A stretch of DNA of 64,000 bases from Slackia isoflavoniconvertens (GTDB lineage Bacteria; Actinomycetota; Coriobacteriia; Coriobacteriales; Eggerthellaceae): positions 1-64,000 of the forward strand of contig NZ_QIBZ01000006.1 in the NCBI RefSeq assembly GCF_003725955.1. Direction: 5' to 3'. A program made the translations under genes and the position numbers. Below, piece after piece: positions 51,375 to 59,888 of this stretch (position 1 is the first letter of the stretch; each line of letters begins with the position of its first letter). Below the pieces are notes generated by a model. The model was not told the origin of the DNA and searched no databases. It worked only from the letters and a program-made list of their open reading frames with translations.

Positions 51375-52613
51375 TTACTTGCCCTGCAGGACTGCCAAAT
51401 CGACGGGGCCGGAAACGGCGCCCTCTTCTTCGGCAGCCTTGATCTCGTCCTCGGAGTAGCCGAGTTCCTTCATGACGTCGGCAGTGGCAGAGCCAAGCTT
51501 GCCGCCCGGGATAAGGTCGTCGGTCTCGCCGAGCTCGAACTGAACAGGGGCAGTCGGGCACCAGCGCGGGCCATCGGGATAGGGAACAGCCTTGATGTAC
51601 TCGTTGATGAGCGCGTTCTGGTCCTCGTAGATGTCGTTCGGGGTCTGCGCAGGCTCGCACGGCATGTCGTTCTCGGAGAACATCTTCAGCAGCTCTTCAC
51701 GAGTGAACTGGGCAAAGCCGTCGTCAAGAATCTTGACGACCTCAGGAGCGAGGCCCTTGTCATTGACGGTCTGGCAGCACTTGTAATCGGGGTGATCGGC
51801 AAGCTCGTCGCGACCGATGAGGTGCATGACGCGCGGCCAGTCGCGGTCGTACTCGGGCAGGCACAGAACAACCCACTTCTGATCCTTGGAGCGGAAGACG
51901 TTGTTCAGCGGGTTGTTGACCTCGAGACGGCTCTTCGGGTACGGGTTGCCGTACTGGGCGGAAATCATGCCCGTAGCGAGCGTGTAGATGCCAGCATGCT
52001 GCAGAGCGCAGGTGACGTAGTCGCCTTCGCCGGTCTTCTCGCGGCCCTGGAGTGCGGCAAGGATGCCAGCAACCAAGAACACGGAGCACTGGTAGTCGCC
52101 GTAGCCGTTGGTCGGAATCATGGGGGAGTCGCCCTTGTTAACCGTGGTGCCGAAAACGCCGCCGCGGCCCATGTAGCAGGTAACGTCAAAGCCGGCAGCG
52201 TCCTTTTCGGGGCCCTTCTTGCCATAGCCAAGGCCGTGGCCCATGATCAGGCGCGGGAACTTCTCGTGCAGGGATTCCCAGTCGAGGCCCATCTTGGCCA
52301 GAGACTTGGTGCGGGTGTTGGTGATGAAGACGTCAGCTTCCGCGAGGAGCTTCATCATGACCTCGAGGCCCTTTTCGGTCTTGAGGTTCAAAGCGACGAA
52401 GCGCTTGTGGAAGTTGGCCACGTCGAACGCGAGGTTCTCTTCGTCGCTGGAAGGCATGCCGAAAACGACAGCCTGGTTGACGCGGCAGGGATCGCCCTTG
52501 AATGCCTCAACCTTGATGACATCGGCACCCCATTCGCCGAGGATGCGGCCCGTGGTCGGGGTCGCAAGGAAGGTGGTGAGGTCAACGACTTTAAGACCCT
52601 TGAGTGGTTGCAT
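51375..52613 (-). CDS. Family III CoA-transferase (CaiB/BaiF-like)
   Basis: Family III enzymes move CoA between acids, avoiding ATP cost. The 412-residue product has the family opening LKGLKVVDLTTFLATPTTGR, ILGEWGADVIKVEAFKGDP, FITNTRTKSLAKMGLDWESL, PRLIMGHGLGYGKKGP and AAGFDVTCYMGRGG (the Asp here is probably the acyl-aspartate residue, by analogy). A C-terminal DVMKELGYSEDEIKAAEEEG is the usual ending. AAGGAGGAAAGC precedes the ATG at 52613. It sits between a dehydrogenase and a ligase, each separated by a hairpin, so levels may be individually tuned. Confidence 0.93.
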   Translation of the reverse strand: MQPLKGLKVVDLTTFLATPTTGRILGEWGADVIKVEAFKGDPCRVNQAVVFGMPSSDEENLAFDVANFHKRFVALNLKTEKGLEVMMKLLAEADVFITNTRTKSLAKMGLDWESLHEKFPRLIMGHGLGYGKKGPEKDAAGFDVTCYMGRGGVFGTTVNKGDSPMIPTNGYGDYQCSVFLVAGILAALQGREKTGEGDYVTCALQHAGIYTLATGMISAQYGNPYPKSRLEVNNPLNNVFRSKDQKWVVLCLPEYDRDWPRVMHLIGRDELADHPDYKCCQTVNDKGLAPEVVKILDDGFAQFTREELLKMFSENDMPCEPAQTPNDIYEDQNALINEYIKAVPYPDGPRWCPTAPVQFELGETDDLIPGGKLGSATADVMKELGYSEDEIKAAEEEGAVSGPVDLAVLQGK

Positions 52614-52706
52614 GCTTTCCTCCTTGTTGAAATATGCAATATCCGGTTTCCCGGTTCTATGGTCCGGGAGCTCCGGACGCATTTCGTGGCGATTTCGCAA
52701 AAAAGA

Positions 52707-52744
52707 AAAGGGGGCCATCCACCTAAGGCAGACGACCCTCCTTT
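52707..52744 (-). terminator. Terminator or attenuator after dehydrogenase paralogue 2
   Basis: On the minus strand AAAGGAGGGTC pairs with GGCCCCCTTT, with wobble and one bulge, followed by TCTTTTTT. It lies between the dehydrogenase stop and the CoA-transferase gene, so downstream expression depends on read-through or another promoter. Confidence 0.7.
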
Positions 52745-52790
52745 CATGAGTGAATTTGTTCTTGTGCGATCGACGCCTTCAAAAGGGTGA

Positions 52791-53978
52791 TTACAGCTGG
52801 TACTCGACCTTGCCGCCGAACTTCTGGCAGTTGCGGGCAATGGTGATGCGCTGAACGTTGGGAGCACCCTCTTCGAGCCACATGGCGCGAGCGTCGCGGT
52901 AGAGGCGCTCGGTCGGGCCGTAGGGGCTGTCCTCGAAGTAGCCGTCGCCACCGAAGATCTCCAGCATGCCGTCGGAGACGATACGGGTGGAGTAGATGGA
53001 GAACAGCTTGCACATAGCGGCCTTCTCCTCGATGTACTTGCCGTTAGGATCGGCGTCGTACTCGCGGCCGAAGTCGTAAACCATGCAACGCAGAGCATGG
53101 GTGTACATCTGCATCTCAGCGATCTCGCGCTTGATCATCTGACGGGAAGCAATCGGCTTGCCGAAGGTGATGCGGTCGTTAGCGCGGGCGAGAGACATCT
53201 CGAGCATACGCTGGCACATACCGAGGTTAGAAGCAGCGATGTGAGCACGGGAAACAGACAGGGAGTGGATAGCAATCTCCATGCCCTGGCCCTCTTTGCC
53301 GAGCAGGTACTTCTTGTCAAGCTTCATGTTGGTGAACTTGAGGCCGGTGTGAGCAGCACCGCGAGCGCCCATCATGTGGGGCATCGGGGTAACTTCGTAG
53401 CCCGGGGTGTCAACGGGGACGAAGAAAGCGGAGAGACGCTCGTCGCCCTGCTTGGTGGGATCGGTCACAGCGATGACGTAAGCGAATTCGCAGCAGTCGG
53501 TGTGAGAGATGAGCCACTTCTCGCCGTTGAGGATGTAGTCGCCATTCTCGTCCTTTTCAGCGGTGGTGTGGATGTCAGCACCGGTGCCGCCGGACTGCTC
53601 GGTCAGAGCAAAGCAGGTGAAGATGGTCTTGTCCTGGAACTTGTCCATGTACTGGGCCTTGAGCTCGTCCGAACCGTAGTCGTCGAGGATGCGCCAGTTC
53701 AGGTCAGCAGCATAGTGCAGGTGCATACGCATGCCGCCAGGACCACGGGAGAACTGCTCCTGAACGCGCAGGATGTCGAGCTCCGAAAGATCCCATCCAC
53801 CGTACTCAGCGGGGAGAGCGAAACGATACAGGTCGTTTTCCTTGGCCAGCTCGTAGAACTTCTCGGGGAAGACGTTCGTCACCTCGATCTCGGGCTGCAT
53901 CTCCTCGAACGGACCCTCTGCGAGCTCTTTGATTTGCTCGAGATATGCGTCGAACTGTTCCTTGGACAATTTGCTCAT
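52791..53978 (-). CDS. Acyl-CoA dehydrogenase family protein (paralogue 2)
   Basis: The 395-residue product opens with LSKEQFDAYLEQIKELAEGP and shows LPAEYGGWDLSELDILRVQE, FALTEQSGGTGADIHTTAEK, YILNGEKWLISHTDCCEFAY, MPHMMGARGAAHTGLKFTNM, EIFGGDGYFEDSPYGPTERL and WLEEGAPNVQRITIAR. It is strongly similar throughout to the 46343 gene. Codons are biased toward CTG/CTC, ATC and GAG, suggesting high expression. AAGGAGGGTTCAC precedes the ATG. It heads the minus-strand series dehydrogenase, CoA-transferase, ligase. Reduction or oxidation direction is unknown. Confidence 0.92.
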   Translation of the reverse strand: MSKLSKEQFDAYLEQIKELAEGPFEEMQPEIEVTNVFPEKFYELAKENDLYRFALPAEYGGWDLSELDILRVQEQFSRGPGGMRMHLHYAADLNWRILDDYGSDELKAQYMDKFQDKTIFTCFALTEQSGGTGADIHTTAEKDENGDYILNGEKWLISHTDCCEFAYVIAVTDPTKQGDERLSAFFVPVDTPGYEVTPMPHMMGARGAAHTGLKFTNMKLDKKYLLGKEGQGMEIAIHSLSVSRAHIAASNLGMCQRMLEMSLARANDRITFGKPIASRQMIKREIAEMQMYTHALRCMVYDFGREYDADPNGKYIEEKAAMCKLFSIYSTRIVSDGMLEIFGGDGYFEDSPYGPTERLYRDARAMWLEEGAPNVQRITIARNCQKFGGKVEYQL

Positions 53979-54421
53979 GTGAACCCTCCTTAAGGTTACC
54001 TAAGCGCTTACCTTGAACTTCGGCTCCAGTGCTTTTGCTCTCTCGCCTCCGTTCAGCTTGTGCTCATATTGTGCACCGCTCGTGGGGAAAAATCTAATTA
54101 ATAGAAATACCAAAACTGTTTTGAATCCATAAGTCTCACCTATACATAGGTGTCAAAGTGGGTGCTTTTATGTGTGGGCATAAGGAAATACCGTCTAAAA
54201 CAGGGGATAAATATCCGAAAAAGAGAGGTAGAAATACCCACAGAATAGCGAAACTGTTGGTTAACGTTTTTTTAATCATAAGCGGAACTAGGGTAATTGA
54301 TAGTAATAGCTTATCGAAGTTGGAAGTTTCGTTGCTTGACAGATGCGAAAGTCGTGATACGCGTGCGCCCGCTCAATTAAATGGGAAGAATGAACGTTCA
54401 TGATTTTGCCGTGAATGAGCC
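53979..54421. other. AT-rich divergent regulatory region before the dehydrogenase and rimP units
   Basis: No convincing gene is present. CACCTAT-AC-ATAGGTG (54137-54152) is a perfect 7-bp palindrome and could be a regulator site for the minus-strand dehydrogenase unit. The stretch 54080-54330 is AT-rich and unlike neighbouring coding DNA. An 81-codon frame at 54158-54403 has atypical composition and no convincing ribosome-binding site, so I did not call it a gene. Confidence 0.55.
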
Positions 54422-54451
54422 TTGCGTACCCGCAGGTGACTGTGATATAAA
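54422..54451 (+). promoter_or_regulatory. Probable promoter of the rimP-nusA-infB operon
   Basis: TTGCGT at 54422-54427 and TATAAA at 54446-54451 are 18 bases apart. The leader downstream contains an intrinsic-terminator-like hairpin. Confidence 0.55.
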
Positions 54452-54505
54452 AAGACCACGCACTCGGGCGTAGCCCTTGTGCATTACAACTTTTTCGTCA
54501 TTGTG

Positions 54506-54537
54506 AGAAAGTGGGGCCTGGTCCCGCTTTCTTTTTT
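54506..54537 (+). terminator. Terminator-like hairpin in the rimP leader (possible attenuator)
   Basis: AGAAAGTGGGGC pairs with GTCCCGCTTTCT (12 bp with two G-T pairs, 3-base loop), followed by six T. It lies about 50 bases upstream of rimP and downstream of the proposed promoter, a suitable place for NusA-dependent feedback on nusA itself. Confidence 0.7.
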
Positions 54538-54586
54538 GTATAGGGGAGTTTCGCTCTTGCGCGAAACCGTTCGAAAGGAGGCATCG

Positions 54587-55060
54587 ATGCTCACCGCCAA
54601 AGAGAAGAGCCTGCTTGCGGCTTTGGAACCGCGTGCGGCGTCTGAAGGCGTCGAGGTTGTGACCGTCGAAATCGTCGGCAGCCGCAAAGCCCCCACGATT
54701 CGCGTGTATCTCGATACCGCAAAGGGCATTTCGTTCGATGAAATCACGGCCGCCCAAGTGTGGGTGAACGAGATCATGGACGAGATCGATCCGTTTCCGG
54801 GTGCATATACCTTAGAGGTCAGCTCACCCGGCATCGACCGCCCGCTGCGCACGCCCGAGCACTTTGAGCGTTTTGCCGGCGATGAAGCCTATGTGGTCAC
54901 GAATGGCCCTATCGAAGGCCGGAGCCGTTTTACGGGCACGCTCGCGGGCTTTAACGCCGAAACCGAATGCGTGTTGCTCGATGTCGATGGCGCGCGTTGC
55001 GATATTCCGCTTGCCGACATCAAGAAGGCGCATGTGAAAGGCGTCGTCGAATTCCGTTAA
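54587..55060 (+). CDS. rimP: Ribosome maturation factor RimP
   Basis: RimP assists 30S assembly. The 157-residue product has the N-terminal alpha/beta domain (LLAALEPRAASEGVEVVTVE, TIRVYLDTAKGISFDEITAA) and the signature YTLEVSSPGIDRPLRTPEHF. A C-terminal SH3-like domain follows (GTLAGFNAETECVLLDVDG). The open frame runs further upstream through the leader hairpin, so I chose ATG 54587, which has GAAAGGAGG just before it. It is the first gene of the conserved rimP-nusA-infB unit. Confidence 0.94.
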   Translation: MLTAKEKSLLAALEPRAASEGVEVVTVEIVGSRKAPTIRVYLDTAKGISFDEITAAQVWVNEIMDEIDPFPGAYTLEVSSPGIDRPLRTPEHFERFAGDEAYVVTNGPIEGRSRFTGTLAGFNAETECVLLDVDGARCDIPLADIKKAHVKGVVEFR

Positions 55061-55155
55061 TCAAACCTTTCTTTATATAATGGAAAGGTTGCCTACCATA
55101 CGAATTTGCACCGAGAGGGCGCAGATGCGCCTTATTGAGAAGAGGAAGGAAGACA

Positions 55156-56361
55156 ATGGCATCCCAGCTTATGGAGGCCCTGCAGGCCTTGGCGCACGAG
55201 AAGAAGATCGACGAGTTCTATCTTATCGAGCGTCTTGAGGCGTCGCTTGCCAAGAGCTACCAGAACATTCTTGACCTTGAGTGGGACGCTCGCGTCACCA
55301 TCGACCGCACCACGGGCAAGATCTATGTCTACGAGCTCGTTCCGGTTGGCGAGCCTGACGAGGAGACTGGCGAATACGCCGAGTTCGAAGAGCGCGACGT
55401 TACTCCCGAAGGCGTGAGCCGCATCGCCGCTCAGAACGCAAAGGGCGTTATCGCCGCCATGGTTCGCGAAGCGGGCCGTCAGAGCATTTACGAAGAGTTC
55501 AGCGACCGCGTGGGCGACATCGTGACTGCCACCGTGCTTCAGGCGACGCCCGACTTCACCATCGTGAAGATTCGCGATGGCGTTGAGGCCGAACTTCCGC
55601 ATTACGACCAGAAGCGCAACCCCAACGAGCGCAACGAGCGTCCGATGGGCGAACACTATCGCCACAACCAGCGCATTAAGGTGCTCATCATCGATGTGCG
55701 CGACCCCAACTCGCTTGAGCCGCGCACTCGTGGCGAAGCGGCCCGTCCCGCTATCGTCGTTTCTCGTACTCACCCCGACCTCATTCGTCGTCTTTTCGAA
55801 CTCGAAGTGCCCGAAATTTATGACGGTATGGTCGAAATCAAATCCATCGCCCGCGAGCCCGGCGCCCGCTCTAAGGTCGCCGTCGCAAGCCGCGAGCCCA
55901 ACCTCGATCCGGTTGGCGCGTGCGTTGGCCCCAAGGGCTCTCGCGTGCGCATGGTTGTCGAAGAGCTTCGCAACGAGCGCGTTGACGTCATTCAGTGGGA
56001 TGAAGATCCCGCGAAGTACGTCGCTCAGGCTTTGAGCCCCGCTCGCGTGAACCGCGTCATCATCGACGAGGATAAAAACTACGCCACCGTTATCGTACCC
56101 GACGATCAGTTGTCGCTCGCCATTGGCAAGGAAGGCCAAAACGCCCGCCTCGCTGCACGCTTGACTGGCTGGCACATCGACATTAAATCGGCAAGTTTCA
56201 ACGCTTCTGCACCCGTACATGAAGAGAATCTCTTGCTCGACGAGGAAGAGGACGTTGAAGAAGGCGAATTCTGCGCATATGTCGCTGAAGACGGTACCCC
56301 TTGCCGCAACCATGCACGTCCTGGAAGCCGTTTCTGCGGCGTCCATGCCGACTGCGAATAG
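55156..56361 (+). CDS. nusA: Transcription factor NusA with an extra C-terminal Cys/His module
   Basis: NusA binds RNA polymerase and RNA to control pausing, termination and antitermination. The 401-residue product has the N-terminal RNA-polymerase-binding domain (ALAHEKKIDEFYLIERLEAS), an S1 domain (GDIVTATVLQATPDFTIVKI) and two KH domains (EIKSIAREPGARSKVAVASR, VGACVGPKGSRVRMVVEELR, LAIGKEGQNARLAARLTGW). The last 35 or so residues are unusual: an acidic hinge and a C-x9-C-x10-C-x2-H motif (within residues 372-401, DGTPCRNH and SRFCGVHADC) that could bind zinc. ATG 55156 gives the normal start. ylxR, usually next, is absent. Confidence 0.94.
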   Translation: MASQLMEALQALAHEKKIDEFYLIERLEASLAKSYQNILDLEWDARVTIDRTTGKIYVYELVPVGEPDEETGEYAEFEERDVTPEGVSRIAAQNAKGVIAAMVREAGRQSIYEEFSDRVGDIVTATVLQATPDFTIVKIRDGVEAELPHYDQKRNPNERNERPMGEHYRHNQRIKVLIIDVRDPNSLEPRTRGEAARPAIVVSRTHPDLIRRLFELEVPEIYDGMVEIKSIAREPGARSKVAVASREPNLDPVGACVGPKGSRVRMVVEELRNERVDVIQWDEDPAKYVAQALSPARVNRVIIDEDKNYATVIVPDDQLSLAIGKEGQNARLAARLTGWHIDIKSASFNASAPVHEENLLLDEEEDVEEGEFCAYVAEDGTPCRNHARPGSRFCGVHADCE

Positions 56362-56391
56362 CATCGCAGGAGAGGAGACTAGGAGAACCAT

Positions 56392-59157
56392 ATGGCCAGC
56401 ATGAGAGTTCATGAGTTGGCGAAGGAATTCGGCATGGACAGCAAGGTGCTGCTCTCTCGCATTCAAGATCTCAAGATCGCCGCGAAGAGCCACGCAAGCG
56501 TCCTTTCCGAGGCCAACGTAGAAAAAATCCGCGAGGCGCTCGCCCCCGAGCTTGGCGCCAAGGCAGCTGCGGGCATGGATGCCGAAGCAGCCGCTAAGGC
56601 CCAGGCCGAAAAGGCTGCCGCCGACGAGAAGAAGGCCGAAGAGGAGCGTGCACGTCGTGCCGCTGTCGAGCGCGAGCGCGAGCTTCGTGCCGAGGAACGC
56701 GCTCGTCGTGAGCATAATTCCGCAGCTAAGGGCGAGGCTTCCGCTGCAGCCGCTTCCGCCAAGCAGACCAAGCGTCCGCCTGCGCCTGCGGTGAATTCGG
56801 GCCTTTCGAGCTTGGCCCGCCAGATTGAAGAGCAGAAAGCTGCTGCCGAGCATCGTCGCAAGAAGGCCGCGCAAGACGCGCGTGCCGCGAAACTCGCTGC
56901 CGAGGTCGCCAAGAAAAAGGCTGTTGCCGAGGCCTTGGCGAACCGCGGTGCGAAAAAGCCTGCCGCCAAACCCGCTGTCGAGCGTCGCCCGAAGCCCGCA
57001 CCGACCGCCGCACCGCGCAAATCTTCCTTCGACTCGCTTCTTTCGCAGATTGAGGCCGAGAAGAACCGCCTCACCGCCGAGAAGGCAGCTCGTCCGTCTC
57101 GCAACGGCAACGCCGCTGCTGGCAATAAGAAAAATGCCAAAGGCGCTGGTAAGCGTGGAGGCCACCATTTTGAGCCTGACGTTCCTGAGCTTTCCAACAA
57201 TGGCGAAGATCGTTACGCCCAAATGGCCGTTCAGGCCGAGAAGATGCAGCGCGACAAGGTGCTCGCCGAGGCGCGTGCCGCCGTTGCTGCCGCATCGAAT
57301 AACGAGGGCGAAGGCCGTCGTAAGAAGCGTAAGGAAAAGCGCGAGGCCGCTCAGCGCGAGCGCATTGCCCAGGAGGCAATGGAGCGTGGCATCGATCCCA
57401 GCCTGATGCTCGATGAAAATGTCGTCGAGGTCATGCAGGGTTCCACTGTGGGCGAATTCGCCGACTTGCTCGGCGTACCCTCGGGCGACGTGATCAAGCG
57501 CCTGTTCCTGCTCGGCCAGGCCCTTACCGTCACCCAGACCATGAGCGACGAGCTTATCGAGCTCATCGCCGACGATATGGGCCGCAAGGTGCGCATCGTG
57601 TCTCCTGAAGAGGAATTCGCCGTCGTGTACAACGACAAGGAAGAAGACCTCAAACCTCGTCCTCCCGTGGTTACCGTTATGGGTCACGTCGACCACGGCA
57701 AAACGTCGTTGCTCGACGCCATTCGCCACACCGGCGTCGCGTCGGGTGAGGCTGGTGGCATTACGCAGCACATCGGTGCTTCGGTCGTTGACATCAATGG
57801 CCGCCAGATTACCTTCATCGACACCCCGGGCCACGAGGCATTTACCGCCATGCGTGCTCGCGGCGCCCAGGTAACCGACGTTATCGTTTTGGTGGTTGCT
57901 GCCGACGACGGCGTTATGCCCCAGACCATTGAGGCCATCAACCACGCTAAGGCTGCAAATGTGCCTATCGTGGTTGCCGTGAATAAAATCGACAAACCTG
58001 GCGCGCAGCCCGACCGCGTGCGCCAAGAGCTCGTCGAGCATGGAGTCATCCCCGAAGAGTGGGGCGGTTCCAACATGTTCGTGAACGTTTCCGCGAAGCA
58101 GAAGCTCGGCATCGACGACCTGCTCGAGACCATCATCCTTCAGGCAGATGTGCTTGAGCTTAAGGCTAACCCCGACGCTTTGGCTTCCGGCTTCGTTATC
58201 GAAGCGAACCTCGACAAGGGTCGCGGCCCGGTTGCTACCGTGCTCGTGCAGCGCGGTACGCTCAAGCCTGGCGATTCTGTTGTCGCTGGCGAGAGCTACG
58301 GTCGTGTTCGCGCGCTTATCGACCCGCGCGGCAATCATGCCAAGCAGGCCACGCCTTCCGATCCTGTCGAGATCTTGGGCCTGTCGAGCGTTCCTACCGC
58401 GGGCGACGAGTTCCGCGTATTCGAAGATGAGCGCGATGCTCGCAAGCTCGCTGAAGAGCGTGCGATGCGTGCTCGCCTGAAGGAGCAGCAGACCAAGAGC
58501 CATATGAGCCTCGACGACCTCTTCAATCGCATCGAAGAGGGCACGACCGAGCTCAACCTGGTCGTCAAGGCCGACGTTCAGGGCTCCATCGAAGCGCTGC
58601 GCGACGCGTTTGAGAAAATGGACCAGTCCGAGGTCAAGATTCAAATCATTCACTCTGCCGTGGGTGGCGTGACCGAGACCGACGTAACGCTGGCCGCCGC
58701 GTCCGACGCAATTATCATCGGCTTCAACGTGCGCCCGACCGCAGGTGCGCGTAAGGCTGCCGAGCATGAGAAGGTCGACATTCGTCTGTATCGCGTTATC
58801 TACCAGGCGATTGAAGACATCAACGCAGCTCGTATCGGTATGCTGGCGCCTGAATTCGTCGACAAAGACACCGGTTCTGCCGAGGTCCGCGACGTGTTCC
58901 GCGTTCCGAAGGTTGGCAATATTGCCGGCTGCTACATCACCGAGGGCGAAATCTCCCGCGATGACAAGGTGCGCGTTGTTCGTGACTCCAAGGTCATCTA
59001 CGAGGGTAAGATTTCCTCGCTGCGACGCTTCAAAGACGATGTCAAGTCGGTCAAGCAGGGCTACGAGTGCGGCATTGGCGTCGACGGTTACCAAGACATC
59101 AAGGTCGGCGACGTTATCGAAGGCTATCGCACCGAAGAGGTCGAGCGTACCGAGTAA
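56392..59157 (+). CDS. infB: Translation initiation factor IF-2
   Basis: IF-2 is the GTPase that places initiator tRNA and joins subunits. The 921-residue product starts with an IF2N domain ([20 protein letters not shown]). A long Ala/Lys/Glu/Arg-rich linker of about 300 residues leads to a second IF2N domain ([20 protein letters not shown]). The G domain starts near residue 430 ([54 protein letters not shown]). Domains II to IV complete the C-terminus ([16 protein letters not shown]). The linker explains the long open frames on the opposite strand. GGAGA lies before the ATG. Confidence 0.97.
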   Translation: MASMRVHELAKEFGMDSKVLLSRIQDLKIAAKSHASVLSEANVEKIREALAPELGAKAAAGMDAEAAAKAQAEKAAADEKKAEEERARRAAVERERELRAEERARREHNSAAKGEASAAAASAKQTKRPPAPAVNSGLSSLARQIEEQKAAAEHRRKKAAQDARAAKLAAEVAKKKAVAEALANRGAKKPAAKPAVERRPKPAPTAAPRKSSFDSLLSQIEAEKNRLTAEKAARPSRNGNAAAGNKKNAKGAGKRGGHHFEPDVPELSNNGEDRYAQMAVQAEKMQRDKVLAEARAAVAAASNNEGEGRRKKRKEKREAAQRERIAQEAMERGIDPSLMLDENVVEVMQGSTVGEFADLLGVPSGDVIKRLFLLGQALTVTQTMSDELIELIADDMGRKVRIVSPEEEFAVVYNDKEEDLKPRPPVVTVMGHVDHGKTSLLDAIRHTGVASGEAGGITQHIGASVVDINGRQITFIDTPGHEAFTAMRARGAQVTDVIVLVVAADDGVMPQTIEAINHAKAANVPIVVAVNKIDKPGAQPDRVRQELVEHGVIPEEWGGSNMFVNVSAKQKLGIDDLLETIILQADVLELKANPDALASGFVIEANLDKGRGPVATVLVQRGTLKPGDSVVAGESYGRVRALIDPRGNHAKQATPSDPVEILGLSSVPTAGDEFRVFEDERDARKLAEERAMRARLKEQQTKSHMSLDDLFNRIEEGTTELNLVVKADVQGSIEALRDAFEKMDQSEVKIQIIHSAVGGVTETDVTLAAASDAIIIGFNVRPTAGARKAAEHEKVDIRLYRVIYQAIEDINAARIGMLAPEFVDKDTGSAEVRDVFRVPKVGNIAGCYITEGEISRDDKVRVVRDSKVIYEGKISSLRRFKDDVKSVKQGYECGIGVDGYQDIKVGDVIEGYRTEEVERTE

Positions 59158-59365
59158 CTTCAAGGCTTCGGCCTGACAGCCAACGCTCATGGTCGACGCT
59201 GCACGGCAAAGAGACTGCGCATTTTGGGCTCGATCTTCGGTACGTGGGCGCAAGCTCGCGTCGCCTCGGCTTAGCCTGAATTGCGCTTGTCTCGGCGCCG
59301 CTCGCCTGTCTGTACTTTGAAGCGAGTTGGCGTTTTGTCTATATTGAATTTAATGCGATGCGGTT

Positions 59366-59394
59366 AACGCAATGCCGGTTTTCGGCATTGCGTT
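59366..59394 (+). terminator. Intrinsic terminator after infB
   Basis: A perfect 12-bp stem AACGCAATGCCG/CGGCATTGCGTT with a 5-base loop is followed by TCC. It would separate infB from rbfA unless read through. Confidence 0.8.
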
Positions 59395-59455
59395 TCCTAC
59401 GTTTGAACCTTCCTTACGCGGCCTTGAAAAGCGCTGCGAGAAAGGGTGATTCCAC

Positions 59456-59884
59456 ATGAAACAGAACTCTTCGAGCCGAAAGCTCAACGAACAAGCGCGC
59501 GAAGTGCTCGCGCATATTCTGTTGTTCGAGGTAAGCGACCCGCGCCTCGACATGGTTACTATCACGGGCTGCGAAGTGAGCTTCGACCGCAGCATGTGCA
59601 ACGTGTACTACACCGTTGATCCGAGCCGTTATGAAGACGCCGCCGCAGGCTTCGCTGCCGCTTATGGCCGCATTCGTTCGCTCATGGGACGCGCCTTGCA
59701 TTGGCGAGTGACTCCTGAGCTGCGTTTTATGCTCGACGCGAGCGTTGACGAGGCGCAGCGTATCGCCGAGGCTCTTGCGGGCGATGCTGGGCGCAACGAA
59801 GAAAGCGCGCGCAAAAATGCCGACTTCGACGATTCGGTATACCATCGCGACGGCGAAGACGACGATTTCGAAGACGAGGAGTAG
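59456..59884 (+). CDS. rbfA: Ribosome-binding factor A
   Basis: RbfA is a cold-shock-type 30S assembly factor with a type II KH fold. The 142-residue product shows SSRKLNEQAREVLAHILLFE, VSDPRLDMVTITGCEVSFD, VYYTVDP, GALHWR-like (GRALHWRVTPELRFMLDASV) and DEAQRIAEAL. A strongly acidic tail (DGEDDDFEDEE) follows. AAAGGGTG precedes the ATG. It starts the run rbfA-nrnA-truB-ribF with overlaps or gaps of a few bases, so those four are one operon. Confidence 0.94.
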   Translation: MKQNSSSRKLNEQAREVLAHILLFEVSDPRLDMVTITGCEVSFDRSMCNVYYTVDPSRYEDAAAGFAAAYGRIRSLMGRALHWRVTPELRFMLDASVDEAQRIAEALAGDAGRNEESARKNADFDDSVYHRDGEDDDFEDEE

Positions 59885-59888
59885 CGGC

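Noticed and set aside
54158-54403. 81-codon frame in the AT-rich region
   Set aside because: Atypical composition, no good ribosome-binding site, no recognisable protein features, and it lies in a probable promoter region.
55132-59253. Very long open frame on the minus strand opposite nusA and infB (1373 codons)
   Set aside because: It is a shadow of the strongly codon-biased, Ala/Lys/Glu-rich plus-strand genes, and its product is repetitive Leu/Val/Gly with no recognisable domains.
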